Source: Ancylobacter tetraedralis (GTDB lineage Bacteria > Pseudomonadota > Alphaproteobacteria > Rhizobiales > Xanthobacteraceae). Taken from it: 64,000 bases of DNA. Below are positions 1 to 8,108 of the stretch, piece after piece; within the stretch, counting starts at the first letter, position 1, and each line of letters begins with the position of its first letter. Made by a program: the position numbers and the translations under genes. The notes beneath the pieces are model-generated. The model was not told the origin of the DNA. It saw only the letters and a list, made by a program, of their open reading frames with translations, and did not search any database. The stretch is taken from NCBI RefSeq assembly GCF_014195655.1, contig NZ_JACICD010000006.1, forward strand, positions 62,001 to 126,000, written 5' to 3'.

Positions 1-512
1 TGGAAATCCCGCGTGGCTCGGAAAAGACCGACTGGGAGGTCGAACTCGGCATCGTCATCGGCAAGACGGCGAAATATGTCGGCGTCGAGGAGGCCTATGA
101 TCACGTGGCCGGCTATTGCATCGTCAACGATGTGTCCGAGCGCGCCTTCCAGATCGAGCGTGGCGGTCAATGGGACAAGGGCAAGGGCTGCGACACGTTC
201 GGCCCCGTCGGCCCGTGGCTGGTGACCACCGACGAGATCCCCGATCCGCATGTGCTCGACATGTGGCTGGAGGTGGACGGCAAGCGCTACCAGAACGGCT
301 CCACGCGCACGATGATCTTCAGCGTCCCGTTCATCGTCTCCTATATCAGCCAGTTCATGAGCCTGCAGCCGGGCGACATCATCACGACCGGCACGCCGCC
401 AGGGGTCGGCCTCGGGCAGAAGCCGCCGGTCTATCTGAAAGCCGGCCAGACCATGCGCCTGGCCATTTCCGGCCTCGGCGAACAGCAGCAGACAACCGTT
501 CCGGCGGCCTGA
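1..512 (+). CDS. Fumarylacetoacetate hydrolase family protein, C-terminal part (5' end outside window)
   Basis: The reading frame is open from base 3, so the gene starts upstream; 169 residues are visible. The fragment carries landmarks of the FAH C-terminal domain: an acidic metal-ligand strand (WEVELGIVIG), the DVSERAFQ segment, KGCDTFGPVGPWLVT and the glycine-rich GDIITTGTPPGVG turn. Family members hydrolyse or decarboxylate 2,4-diketo acids or hydrate 2-keto-4-pentenoates using Mg2+ or Mn2+ in the cytoplasm. The next gene, an SDR dehydrogenase, starts 14 bp downstream, so the two are probably co-transcribed. That pairing recurs in sugar-acid (2-keto-3-deoxy-L-fuconate-like) and aromatic catabolism. 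The exact substrate cannot be told from this fragment. Confidence 0.88.
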   Translation, partial: EIPRGSEKTDWEVELGIVIGKTAKYVGVEEAYDHVAGYCIVNDVSERAFQIERGGQWDKGKGCDTFGPVGPWLVTTDEIPDPHVLDMWLEVDGKRYQNGSTRTMIFSVPFIVSYISQFMSLQPGDIITTGTPPGVGLGQKPPVYLKAGQTMRLAISGLGEQQQTTVPAA

Positions 513-526
513 AAGGAAAACAGGTT

Positions 527-1279
527 ATGAACGTCATCGACCTGAACGGGCGCGCGGCCATCATCACCGGCGGCGCGCGCGGCATCGGCTATGCCGCCGC
601 CGAGCGCTTCCTCGCCTCCGGCGCCCGCGTCGCTCTGTGGGACATCGACGGCGCGCGGCTCGACGCAGCGGCAACCGCCTTGAAGGCCCTCGGCACCGTG
701 TCGACCCACGTCGTCGAACTCACGGACGAGGCCTCGGTGCAGGCCGCGACGGCGGCCACTGCGGCAGCCCACGGCAAGATCGACATTCTGGTCAACAATG
801 CCGGCATCACCGGTGGCAATGGCAAGCTGTGGGAACTGGACAGCGAGACCTGGCGACGCGTCATCGACGTCAACCTGATCGGGCCGTTCCTCACCGCCAA
901 GGCGGTGGTCCCGCATCTTCTGGCCAATGGCTGGGGTCGCATCGTCAATGTCGCCTCCATCGCGGGGAAGGAGGGCAACCCGAATGCTTCTCATTATTCC
1001 GCGTCGAAGGCGGGACTGATCGGGCTGACCAAATCGCTCGCCAAGGAACTGGCGACGTCCAACGTGCTGGTCAACGCCATCACCCCGGCGGCGGCGAAAA
1101 CCGAGATCTTCGACCAGATGAAGCAGGAGCATATCGACTTCATGCTCTCGAAGATTCCGATGAACCGCTTCCTCGCGGTAGAGGAGGCGGCCGCGCTGAT
1201 CGCGTGGCTGTCATCGGAAGACTGCGCCTTCTCCACCGGAGCGGTTTTCGACATTTCCGGCGGACGCGCCGTCTATTGA
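527..1279 (+). CDS. SDR family NAD(P)-dependent oxidoreductase
   Basis: A classical short-chain dehydrogenase of 250 residues. The cofactor motif TGGARGIG is at residues 14-21, NNAG at about 90-93, and the catalytic set is S144, Y157 and K161 (in YSASK). An acidic residue at the end of the second strand (D39) suggests NAD(H) rather than NADP(H). The ATG at 527 is preceded by AAGGA; longer forms in this frame run through the upstream gene in another frame and are not credible. It lies 14 bp after the FAH-type gene and probably oxidises the alcohol precursor of that enzyme's keto-acid substrate. The substrate itself is inferred only by association. Confidence 0.9.
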   Translation: MNVIDLNGRAAIITGGARGIGYAAAERFLASGARVALWDIDGARLDAAATALKALGTVSTHVVELTDEASVQAATAATAAAHGKIDILVNNAGITGGNGKLWELDSETWRRVIDVNLIGPFLTAKAVVPHLLANGWGRIVNVASIAGKEGNPNASHYSASKAGLIGLTKSLAKELATSNVLVNAITPAAAKTEIFDQMKQEHIDFMLSKIPMNRFLAVEEAAALIAWLSSEDCAFSTGAVFDISGGRAVY

Positions 1280-1341
1280 GGAGGCGACCCGATCCGGACA
1301 CGGGGAGCCCTCGCCAGCGTTCAAGTCCGACCGGCAGGTTG

Positions 1342-1374
1342 TCCGGGCGATCTGGGTTGTTCCGGTCGCCCGGA
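1342..1374. repeat. 9-bp perfect inverted repeat downstream of the SDR gene
   Basis: TCCGGGCGA is repeated as its reverse complement TCGCCCGGA with a 15-base spacer, 62 bp after the SDR stop. There is no T-tract, so it is either an intercistronic RNA stem or a weak Rho-assisted end of the FAH-SDR transcript. Confidence 0.45.
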
Positions 1375-1456
1375 ATGCGCCGGGCATGGCGTGGCTCAGC
1401 GTGAAATCGACCGCGCGCCACGGAAGTGGTATTCCTGTCACGCCACAGTCGTGGCC

Positions 1457-1478
1457 GTGTCCCAACTATATTGGACAC
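1457..1478. promoter_or_regulatory. Palindromic operator candidate GTGTCC-N10-GGACAC
   Basis: Perfect 6-bp arms flank an AT-rich centre that contains a possible -10 hexamer (CTATAT, about 1466-1471). The element ends 20 bp before the ATG of the acylase-like gene. The position and symmetry fit a dimeric repressor site over the promoter; no regulator gene is adjacent. Confidence 0.45.
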
Positions 1479-1498
1479 TTGAACAAGGTCGGTGTGTA

Positions 1499-2587
1499 AT
1501 GAACCGGATTTCACGTTTCGTAGCCGCGGCATCCGCGGTTGCATTCTCTTTCGCCGCTGTCGCCCCGGCGCTTGCTTGCACGCGCGCGATGTATGTGGCC
1601 GATAATGGCCTCGTCATCACCGGTCGGTCGATGGACTGGGCCGAGGACATGCACACCAACCTGTGGGCATTCCCCAAGGGCATATCCCGCGACGGCGCCG
1701 GCGGGGCGGGCACGCCGAAATGGACCTCGAAATATGGCAGCGTCATCGCCTCCGGCTACGATGTCGGCTCGGCGGATGGCATGAACGAGGCGGGCTTGGT
1801 CGCCAACCTGCTCTATCTCGCCGAATCCGACTATGGCCAGCCGGATGGCAAGCCCGCCATCTCGATCAGCGTGTGGGCGCAGTATGCGCTCGATAATTTC
1901 GGCACCGTCGCCGAAGCGGTGGAAGCGCTGTCCAAGGAGCCGTTCCGCGTCATCGCGCCGAAGCTGCCCAACGGCCAGGGCGCGCAGCTGCACCTCGCCA
2001 TTTCCGACGCCACCGGCGATTCCGCGATCTTCGAGTATATCGGCGGCAAGCTCGTGGTGCATCACGGCAAGCAGTACAACGTGATGACCAACTCGCCGAG
2101 CTTCGACCAGCAGCTCGCGCTCAATGCCTACTGGAAGGGCATTGGCGGCCTCACCTTCCTGCCCGGCACCAACCGCGCCGCCGACCGCTTCGCCCGCGCC
2201 TCGTTCCTCGTCGACGCGATCCCGAAGAAGGTCGACCCGAACTATATCAGCGCGGTGCCGGAGCAGAAGTTCGAGTATCAGGCGGCCGCCAGCGTGCTCG
2301 GCGTGATGCGCTCCGTCAGCGTGCCGCTCGGCATCACCACGCCGGGCCAGCCGAACATTTCGTCCACGCTCTGGCGCACCATTTCCGACCAGACCCACAA
2401 GATCTACTTCTTCGACAGCTCGACCAGCCCGAACTCCTTCTGGGTGCCGCTCACCGATCTCGACCTGAAGGAAGGCGCACCGGTGAAGAAGCTGACCATC
2501 GCCGGCGGCAAGGTCTATTCCGGCAACGCGGCCGACAAGTTCGTCCCCACGCCCGCCTTCACCTTCCTGCCCTCGACCGGCCTGTGA
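1499..2587 (+). CDS. Secreted linear-amide C-N hydrolase (choloylglycine hydrolase / penicillin V acylase family)
   Basis: A 362-residue Ntn hydrolase. A signal peptide ends in ALA at residue 26, so signal peptidase would leave Cys27 (CTRAMY) as the new N-terminus, which is the catalytic nucleophile in this family. R43 and D46 in GRSMDW sit at the family spacing from that cysteine, and a TNSP segment provides the expected asparagine. Members cleave the amide bond of penicillin V, bile salts or N-acyl homoserine lactones; in Gram-negatives they are periplasmic and often act on acyl-homoserine lactones. The start chosen is the one that gives the signal peptide. The gene stands alone and converges with the next gene. 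Substrate unknown. Confidence 0.88.
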   Translation: MNRISRFVAAASAVAFSFAAVAPALACTRAMYVADNGLVITGRSMDWAEDMHTNLWAFPKGISRDGAGGAGTPKWTSKYGSVIASGYDVGSADGMNEAGLVANLLYLAESDYGQPDGKPAISISVWAQYALDNFGTVAEAVEALSKEPFRVIAPKLPNGQGAQLHLAISDATGDSAIFEYIGGKLVVHHGKQYNVMTNSPSFDQQLALNAYWKGIGGLTFLPGTNRAADRFARASFLVDAIPKKVDPNYISAVPEQKFEYQAAASVLGVMRSVSVPLGITTPGQPNISSTLWRTISDQTHKIYFFDSSTSPNSFWVPLTDLDLKEGAPVKKLTIAGGKVYSGNAADKFVPTPAFTFLPSTGL

Positions 2588-2605
2588 GCGCGGCCTGAAC
2601 AGCGC

Positions 2606-2629
2606 GCCGGGCGGCAATCTCCGCCCGGC
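2606..2629. terminator. Strong hairpin between convergent genes
   Basis: A perfect 9-bp stem (GCCGGGCGG / CCGCCCGGC) with a 6-base loop lies between the stops of the acylase-like gene (plus) and the nitrilase gene (minus). Its position suggests a shared transcript end, but neither side has a T-tract of note. Confidence 0.5.
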
Positions 2630-2644
2630 CGCCTCTGTGACCGC

Positions 2645-4366
2645 TCAGCGGATCAGCGGCAAATAGTGGTGCGGCTGGCGCATCGTCACCAGATCCTTGC
2701 GGCGCACCACATTGGTGGGGTAGCGCGTATCGAGGTTGGTGGTGTCGATCTCGGCGGCCACCACGCCCTCACCCTCGCCCAGGATCGCCTCGCGACGCGG
2801 GAATTCGAACGTGTCCGGCCCGAACACGCCGCTCTTGCCGCGATAGCCGGCGCTCTCGTCGATGACATTGGCGAAGGCGAGAAACACGTTGTTCTCGCCG
2901 GCGCGGGCGCGCATCAGGTGCCAGTGATGGGGGTCCGCACCGGTCGGGATCGGGTAATTCTGCGCCACGGTTGAGCCGGCATGCGCGGCGGTAAGGTTGC
3001 CCCGCAGCGCCGCCGGGCAGAGGATGAGGTCGCAGCCGCGCAGTGCCAGCACGCGCCCCGCCTCGGGGAAGGCGGCGTCATGGCCGATCAGTACGCCGAC
3101 ACGGCCGAACATCGTGTCGAACACGCCCCAGTCCGCGCCCGGCGTCGCCCAATTATGGTCGGACGCGTCGAGATGCAGCTTGCGATGGCGGCCGACGACG
3201 CCCTGCGGGCCCACCAGCACGGCGCTGTTGTAAAGCCCCGCGTCATCCTCCTCCGCCAGACCCGCGATGATATGCACGCGGTGGCGGGCGGCGATCGCGA
3301 TCAGGCGCGCCAAAGCCGGCCCGTCCAGCCGCACCGCGGCGGGAGCCTCCAGACCGGTGAGCGCGCGCTCGGGAAACACCACCAGTTCAGCCCCCGTCTC
3401 GTGCGCGGCCTGCGCCGCCAGTTCCTCGATGCGCGCGAGATTGGCGCTCACATCGCCGGTGGGGGCGAACTGCGCCACCGCGACGCGCGAGCGCCGGCCG
3501 GGCGGCAGCGGCCGGTGGCCGTACAGGGCGAAGAAATCGAGCGGGTTCCAGCTATGGGTGTGGGTCGGCAGCTCCATGTAAAGCTCCGGCCGGCGCTGCT
3601 CGAACACGCTCTCGCCGAGCATGCGCCGCGCCCGCGCCCGCTCCAGGTCGATCTGCGCATAGGCGATGCCGTCGCCGCCATCGATCACCGCCTCGATCGC
3701 GCCGTCCGGCCCGATCACGCAGCTGCCGCCGGAGAACTGCACCGTGCGCTCCAGCCCCCAGCGATTGGCCTCGATGAGATAGCAGCTGTTCTCCACCGCC
3801 CGGGTGATCCAGTAGGGCGCCGGGGTGCGCTCGGCCAGCCAGTTGGAAATGTGGCAGATGATGTCGGCCCCGCCGAGCCCGGCCAGCCGCGCGGTCTCGA
3901 TGAAATGGATGTCCATGCACACCAGGAGCGCGATGCGGCCGATCGGCGTATCGAACACCTGATGGCCGAGATCGCCCGGCGCCGACCATTTCGGCTCGGA
4001 AATATAGGGATGCGTCTTGCGATGGGTGCCGACCACGCCCGAAGGCCCGATCAGCACGGCGGCGTTGTAATAGAGCCCGGTGGCGGGATCGACCTCCGGC
4101 ATGCCGATGACGATGTGGCAGCCCTGTTCGCGCGCCACCTGCGCGAACCGCCCGGTCGTGGGGCCGGGGATGGTCTCGACGAAGGGCGCGACCTCGGCGC
4201 GGTCGAACCAGCAATAGCCGGTCGTGCCCATTTCCGGCGTCACGATCAGGTCCGCGCCGGCCTCGGCGGCTTGCCTGACCATCGCGACAAGGCGCGCGAT
4301 GTTGCGCTCCTTCTCGAACAGGGTCGGCTCGAACTGCACGGCGGCGACCTTGAGCGGGCTGGGCAT
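2645..4366 (-). CDS. Tandem double-domain carbon-nitrogen hydrolase (nitrilase superfamily), second domain lacking the catalytic Cys
   Basis: A 573-residue protein made of two nitrilase-fold domains, about residues 4-280 and 292-570. Domain 1 has the full Glu-Lys-Cys triad: E45 (VTPEMG), K117 (THRKTHPY) and C150 (LLVCMDIHF). Domain 2 keeps E333 (VFPERALTG) and K396 (GRHRKLHLD), but the cysteine position is glycine G428 (LIGHDAAFPE), so domain 2 should be catalytically dead or changed. The ATG at 4366 follows a GGAGAA ribosome site; the frame extends further upstream through a palindromic repeat but without a better start. It is the last gene of the amide operon, after the formamidase. It probably hydrolyses an amide or nitrile related to the imported substrate; the exact substrate is unknown. 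Confidence 0.88.
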   Translation of the reverse strand: MPSPLKVAAVQFEPTLFEKERNIARLVAMVRQAAEAGADLIVTPEMGTTGYCWFDRAEVAPFVETIPGPTTGRFAQVAREQGCHIVIGMPEVDPATGLYYNAAVLIGPSGVVGTHRKTHPYISEPKWSAPGDLGHQVFDTPIGRIALLVCMDIHFIETARLAGLGGADIICHISNWLAERTPAPYWITRAVENSCYLIEANRWGLERTVQFSGGSCVIGPDGAIEAVIDGGDGIAYAQIDLERARARRMLGESVFEQRRPELYMELPTHTHSWNPLDFFALYGHRPLPPGRRSRVAVAQFAPTGDVSANLARIEELAAQAAHETGAELVVFPERALTGLEAPAAVRLDGPALARLIAIAARHRVHIIAGLAEEDDAGLYNSAVLVGPQGVVGRHRKLHLDASDHNWATPGADWGVFDTMFGRVGVLIGHDAAFPEAGRVLALRGCDLILCPAALRGNLTAAHAGSTVAQNYPIPTGADPHHWHLMRARAGENNVFLAFANVIDESAGYRGKSGVFGPDTFEFPRREAILGEGEGVVAAEIDTTNLDTRYPTNVVRRKDLVTMRQPHHYLPLIR

Positions 4367-4401
4367 GTTGGTTCTCCGGGCAAGACGCGGCGCGGCCTTC
4401 C

Positions 4402-4499
4402 TCTCCCCGCGGGGAGAAGTGGCTGGCGAAAGAGGGCGGTGATGAGGGATGTTGGCGAGCGCCAGGCCCAGCATGGCCCTCTCCCCGGCGGGGAGAGGG
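4402..4499. repeat. Composite intergenic palindrome pair (TCTCCCC...GGGGAGA type)
   Basis: A 16-bp perfect palindrome TCTCCCCGCGGGGAGA (4402-4417) and a second inverted repeat with 10-bp arms (CCCTCTCCCC / GGGGAGAGGG, 4477-4499) lie in the gap between the formamidase and nitrilase genes. A related element is at 16231-16339. Dispersed elements of this kind are common in intergenic DNA of Hyphomicrobiales. Confidence 0.6.
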
Positions 4500-4511
4500 C
4501 GCGGGCGGCGC

Positions 4512-5504
4512 TCAGGGCTTCAGGTACGACTTCAGGATCGAGGCGCCCATCGTGTATTTCGGATCGACCATGTTGCCGAGCCGCACGCGGCCGCACTGGG
4601 TCAGCAGCATATAGGCCTCGATCTCGTCGAAGCCGAAATCGGCCGCCATCCAGCGGATGAGGTCGCGATAGGCCATGCGGGTGGCGTCCTCCATCGGCCG
4701 GGTGGAGCCGATCGACATGATGAACTCTTCCGTCTCCAGGCGGGGGGTGGAGATGGTCCAGCCCTTGATCAGGTCGATCTGGATGGTGGTGACGGTCGGG
4801 TGCTCCAGCGCGACACCGCACAATTCGCCGTCGCCCTGCGTGGCGTGGCAGTCGCCGAGATAGACGAGGCCGCCCTTGGTGTTCACCGGCAGGTAGACGA
4901 CGGCGCCGACGCCGACATCGGGCAGGTCCATGTTGCCGCCGTAATAGTCCGGCTGAAGCGAGGTGATCGCCTCGATCTCCGGCGAGGTGCCGATGGTGCC
5001 GATGAAGGGCACGTAGGGCAGCGTGATCGTGTCGTTCCACTTCGTGCCGGTCTGCGCATCGACATGCAGCTTCTTCACCCGCACCGGCAGCGGCGCGTTG
5101 AGCATGGCGGTGTCCTTGGTCGGCACCAGCCCGCCGAAATCCGGCATGATGAGCGTGGTGCCCACCGGCTGCTCGCCGCGCGGCACGATGCTCTTGATGT
5201 AAATGGCGATGGTGTCGCCCTTCTCCGCGCCCTTGACGTAGATCGGCCCATTCTGCGGGTTGAGATAGGGGAAGTTGAGGATCTCCAGCGGGTTGTCGGT
5301 CTCGTGGCGGATCTTGCCCTCGAACGCGTCATGCGTCTCGGCGGCGACCACCGCGCCCGGATCGACCTCCAGCACGGGGGAGACATAGGGGCCGTAGACA
5401 TAGTGATAGGTGCCCTGCTCCGCTTCGGTCAGGGTGTGGGACGCGCCCGGCTGGCCCTTGGCGAGGCCTTTGCGCGCCATGATGGAATTTTCGAGCCAGG
5501 ACAT
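4512..5504 (-). CDS. Acetamidase/formamidase family protein
   Basis: A 330-residue member of the FmdA/AmdA family, which hydrolyses formamide or short aliphatic amides to the acid and ammonia. Typical family segments are visible: IYVKGAEKGDTIAIYI near the N-terminus, MPDFGG, the GGNMD turn before LYLPV-type text, and GDCHATQGDGELCGVALE with its likely metal and catalytic residues. The ATG at 5504 has an AAGGAG site. It is of the shorter AmdA-type length rather than the roughly 400-residue Methylophilus FmdA. It lies 30 bp after the last transporter gene of the AmiCR-controlled operon, so its substrate is probably the amide brought in by that transporter. Whether it prefers formamide, acetamide or a larger amide is not decided by sequence. 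Confidence 0.9.
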   Translation of the reverse strand: MSWLENSIMARKGLAKGQPGASHTLTEAEQGTYHYVYGPYVSPVLEVDPGAVVAAETHDAFEGKIRHETDNPLEILNFPYLNPQNGPIYVKGAEKGDTIAIYIKSIVPRGEQPVGTTLIMPDFGGLVPTKDTAMLNAPLPVRVKKLHVDAQTGTKWNDTITLPYVPFIGTIGTSPEIEAITSLQPDYYGGNMDLPDVGVGAVVYLPVNTKGGLVYLGDCHATQGDGELCGVALEHPTVTTIQIDLIKGWTISTPRLETEEFIMSIGSTRPMEDATRMAYRDLIRWMAADFGFDEIEAYMLLTQCGRVRLGNMVDPKYTMGASILKSYLKP

Positions 5505-5534
5505 GGTTTTCTCCTTGGTTTCTGGCTGTCGCGA

Positions 5535-6233
5535 TCAGACGGCGAGGTGGCGACGCATGGCCTCGCCATCGGCGAGCGCCTCGCGTTCGAGCTTGGCGAC
5601 GATGCGGCCCTTGTCCAGCACGTAGCAGCGCTGGGCCATCGCGCGGATCATGTCGATATTCTGCTCGACCAGAACGATGGTGACGCCGGTATCCTTGTTG
5701 AGCTGCACCATGATGCGGGCAATGTCCTGCACGATGTTGGGCTGGATGCCCTCGGACGGCTCGTCGAGCAGGATGAGCGAGGGGTTGGCCACCAGCACGC
5801 GGCCAATGGCGAGCTGCTGCTGCTGGCCGCCCGAGAGGGTGCCGGCGCGCTGCGCCCAGCGCTCCTCCAGAATCGGGAAATAGCCGAGCACGCGCCGGCG
5901 GTCGGCGTCCGAGACGCCGCCTTTGCGCATGCCGCCGACCGCGATGTTCTCTCCCACGCTGAGGCGGGGGAACACGTCGCGGCCCTGCGGCACGTAGCCG
6001 ATGCCGAGCCGAGCGCGCTTGAACGCGGACAGGCCCTCCACCGGCTTGTCGCGATAGACGATCGAGCCTTCCATGGCCGGCACCAAGCCGATCAGGCTCT
6101 TCATCAGCGTCGACTTGCCCACGCCGTTGCGCCCGATCACCGCGACGATCTCGCCCTCGCGCACGTCGAGGTCGAGCCCCTGCAGCACCGGCTTGCCGCC
6201 ATAGCCGGCCCGCAGGCCGAGCGTGGAGAGCAT
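5535..6233 (-). CDS. urtE: Urea/amide-type branched-chain ABC transporter ATP-binding protein (UrtE-like)
   Basis: A 232-residue ABC ATPase of the LivF/UrtE group: Walker A GRNGVGKST, signature LSGGQQQQLAIGR, Walker B LILLDEPSEGIQP and switch His/Glu region LVEQN. The ATG at 6233 was preferred because AAGGA lies just before it and the protein then begins like UrtE proteins (MLSTLGLRAGYGG); in-frame ATGs at 6248 and 6269 are possible. The gene follows the UrtD-like gene by 7 bp. It would form one of the two nucleotide-binding subunits of an importer with the adjacent permeases. The operon context (AmiC, AmiR, amidases) argues for short-chain amides rather than urea as substrate. Confidence 0.88.
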   Translation of the reverse strand: MLSTLGLRAGYGGKPVLQGLDLDVREGEIVAVIGRNGVGKSTLMKSLIGLVPAMEGSIVYRDKPVEGLSAFKRARLGIGYVPQGRDVFPRLSVGENIAVGGMRKGGVSDADRRRVLGYFPILEERWAQRAGTLSGGQQQQLAIGRVLVANPSLILLDEPSEGIQPNIVQDIARIMVQLNKDTGVTIVLVEQNIDMIRAMAQRCYVLDKGRIVAKLEREALADGEAMRRHLAV

Positions 6234-6240
6234 GACTTCC

Positions 6241-7008
6241 TTACGCATGGACGCCCCCGGTCTGTGCATGAGACGTGTCGTGTGCCGCTTCCTGCGCTGT
6301 CGCCTGCCCGAGATAGATGGCCGCCACCCGCTCGTCGGCGACGATGGCGTCGATGGTTCCTTGAGCGAACACCTTGCCCAGATGCAGCACCGTGACCTGG
6401 TCCGCGACCTGGCGCACGAAGGCCATGTCGTGCTCCACCGCCAGCACCGTCATGCCCTCGGCGTTGAGCCGCTTGACCATCTCGCCGGTGGCATGGGTCT
6501 CCTCCGGCGACATGCCGGCGGTCGGCTCGTCGAGCAGCAGCAGGCGCGGCTTGAGGCTGACCGCCATGCCGATCTCCAGCCACTGCTTCTGCCCGTGCGA
6601 CAGGTTGCCGGCCAGCCGCCCCGCGTCGGCGGTGAGGTTGAGGAAGTCGAGCAGCGCGCCGATCTCCCGCGAGAGGCTCGCCGGGTCGTAATGGTGCTGC
6701 ATCGCGATCTCGAGATTCTGCCGAACGCTCAGCGCCTTGAAGATGCCCGGCACCTGGAATTTCACGCTCATGCCGCGGCGGATGCGCTGGAACGGCTTGA
6801 GCGCGGTGATGTCCTCGCCGGCGAACAGGATGGCGCCCGAGCTTGGCGGGTGCTCGCCGAGGATGAGGCGGAACAGGGTCGACTTGCCCGCGCCGTTCGG
6901 CCCGATCAGGCAATGCACCTGCCCGGTCTCCAGCGCGAGGTCGACATTGTTGGTGACGTGCAGGCCGCCGAACCTCTTGTTGAGCGCGCGTGTCTCCAGA
7001 AGCGGCAT
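6241..7008 (-). CDS. urtD: Urea/amide-type branched-chain ABC transporter ATP-binding protein (UrtD-like)
   Basis: A 255-residue ABC ATPase of the LivG/UrtD group with Walker A GPNGAGKST, the MSVKFQVPGIFKALSV segment characteristic of UrtD, a signature variant NLSHGQKQWLEIGMA (LSHGQ, as in UrtD proteins) and Walker B LLLLDEPTAGMSP. The start ATG at 7008 overlaps the permease stop (ATGA), showing translational coupling. A frame extension to 7293 lies entirely inside the upstream gene and is rejected. It pairs with the UrtE-like ATPase in the same importer. Confidence 0.9.
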   Translation of the reverse strand: MPLLETRALNKRFGGLHVTNNVDLALETGQVHCLIGPNGAGKSTLFRLILGEHPPSSGAILFAGEDITALKPFQRIRRGMSVKFQVPGIFKALSVRQNLEIAMQHHYDPASLSREIGALLDFLNLTADAGRLAGNLSHGQKQWLEIGMAVSLKPRLLLLDEPTAGMSPEETHATGEMVKRLNAEGMTVLAVEHDMAFVRQVADQVTVLHLGKVFAQGTIDAIVADERVAAIYLGQATAQEAAHDTSHAQTGGVHA

Positions 7009-8072
7009 CACAGGTCTCCCGGCTGGCGCTTGGCGAAGGGTCGGGCGATGAGCCGGGCGAGCGCGAAGATGAGCCCGCTCGGCGCCAGCAGCACGGTGAG
7101 CACCAGCATCGCCCCCATCACCACAAGCGCGTACTGGCTGCCGTGGATGGTGAGCGCCTGGAACACGGCGAGCACGGTCACCGTGCCGATCAGCGTGGTG
7201 GTGAGATCCGAGCGCCCGCCGACCGCGACCCACACGATGGGCAGGGCGGCGGCCGTCATGCCCATGCTGGAGGGCGTGATGTACTGGCCCCACGAAGTGT
7301 AGAGCACGCCCGACAGCCCCGCGAGCGCCGCGCCGATGACGAAGGTGCCGAGCTGGTACTTGCGGATGTCATAGCCGAGCATCTCGGCGCGCTCGGGGTT
7401 CTCGCGGATGGCCACCAGCACGTTGCCGAAGCGCGAATTCACCAGGATGCGCAAGGCGAGGTAGATCACCACCAGCATGGCGAGCACGACATAGTAGAGT
7501 TCGACATCGGGAAACAGCACGATGTCGCCGCCCGGCCATGGAAGGGTGAGCGGAGGCATGTTGCTCATGCCGTTGAAGCCGTTGAGCCGGGCGCTGCCGA
7601 TCTTCCATTCCGGGCCGGCGGTCTGTGCCATGAAGCGCTCCAGCACCAGCGTCACCGACAGGGTGACGATGCCGAGGAACACGCCCGAGATGCGTCCGAA
7701 GAACAGGAAATAGCCGATCAGCGCCGCGAACAGCGCCGCCAGCAACACCGCGAAGACCAGCGCGACGAAGGTGAAGCCGTAGGCCGAGCCGAAATTGATG
7801 GTGAGGATGCCATAGCTGTAGCCGGCGATGCCGAAGAATGCCGTCTGCCCGAAGCTAAGCGAGCCGCCATAGCCCCAGATCAGGCACAGGCCGAGCGCCA
7901 TGAAGATCCAGGTGAAGAAATACACCGTGTTGCCGACCGTATAGCCGTCCGAGACCAGCGGATAGGCCATCGCGCAGGCGACGGCGACGACGAAGCCGAG
8001 CCAGAACAGCGGGCCGCGGCCCAGTGTCTGCGGGCCCTCCAGACGGCGGAAGAAGCGGGTGAGCGCGTTCAT
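7008..8072 (-). CDS. urtC: Urea/amide-type ABC transporter permease (UrtC-like)
   Basis: A 354-residue integral membrane protein with about nine or ten hydrophobic helices and the LivM/UrtC family text GGSLSFGQTAFFGIAGYSYG, followed by the conserved cytoplasmic loop region RENPERAEMLGYD that couples to the ATPase. A soluble N-terminal stretch of about 25 residues precedes the first helix, as in UrtC. It sits 36 bp after the UrtB-like gene and overlaps the UrtD-like gene. It forms the channel together with the UrtB-like permease. Confidence 0.9.
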   Translation of the reverse strand: MNALTRFFRRLEGPQTLGRGPLFWLGFVVAVACAMAYPLVSDGYTVGNTVYFFTWIFMALGLCLIWGYGGSLSFGQTAFFGIAGYSYGILTINFGSAYGFTFVALVFAVLLAALFAALIGYFLFFGRISGVFLGIVTLSVTLVLERFMAQTAGPEWKIGSARLNGFNGMSNMPPLTLPWPGGDIVLFPDVELYYVVLAMLVVIYLALRILVNSRFGNVLVAIRENPERAEMLGYDIRKYQLGTFVIGAALAGLSGVLYTSWGQYITPSSMGMTAAALPIVWVAVGGRSDLTTTLIGTVTVLAVFQALTIHGSQYALVVMGAMLVLTVLLAPSGLIFALARLIARPFAKRQPGDL

Positions 8073-8108
8073 CGTGTGATTCTCGTGTCCCAGTTCCCGT
8101 GTGTGCGC

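Noticed and set aside
4449-6395. 648-residue open frame opposite the formamidase and UrtE-like genes
   Set aside because: Shadow of two well-supported genes, with no family resemblance.
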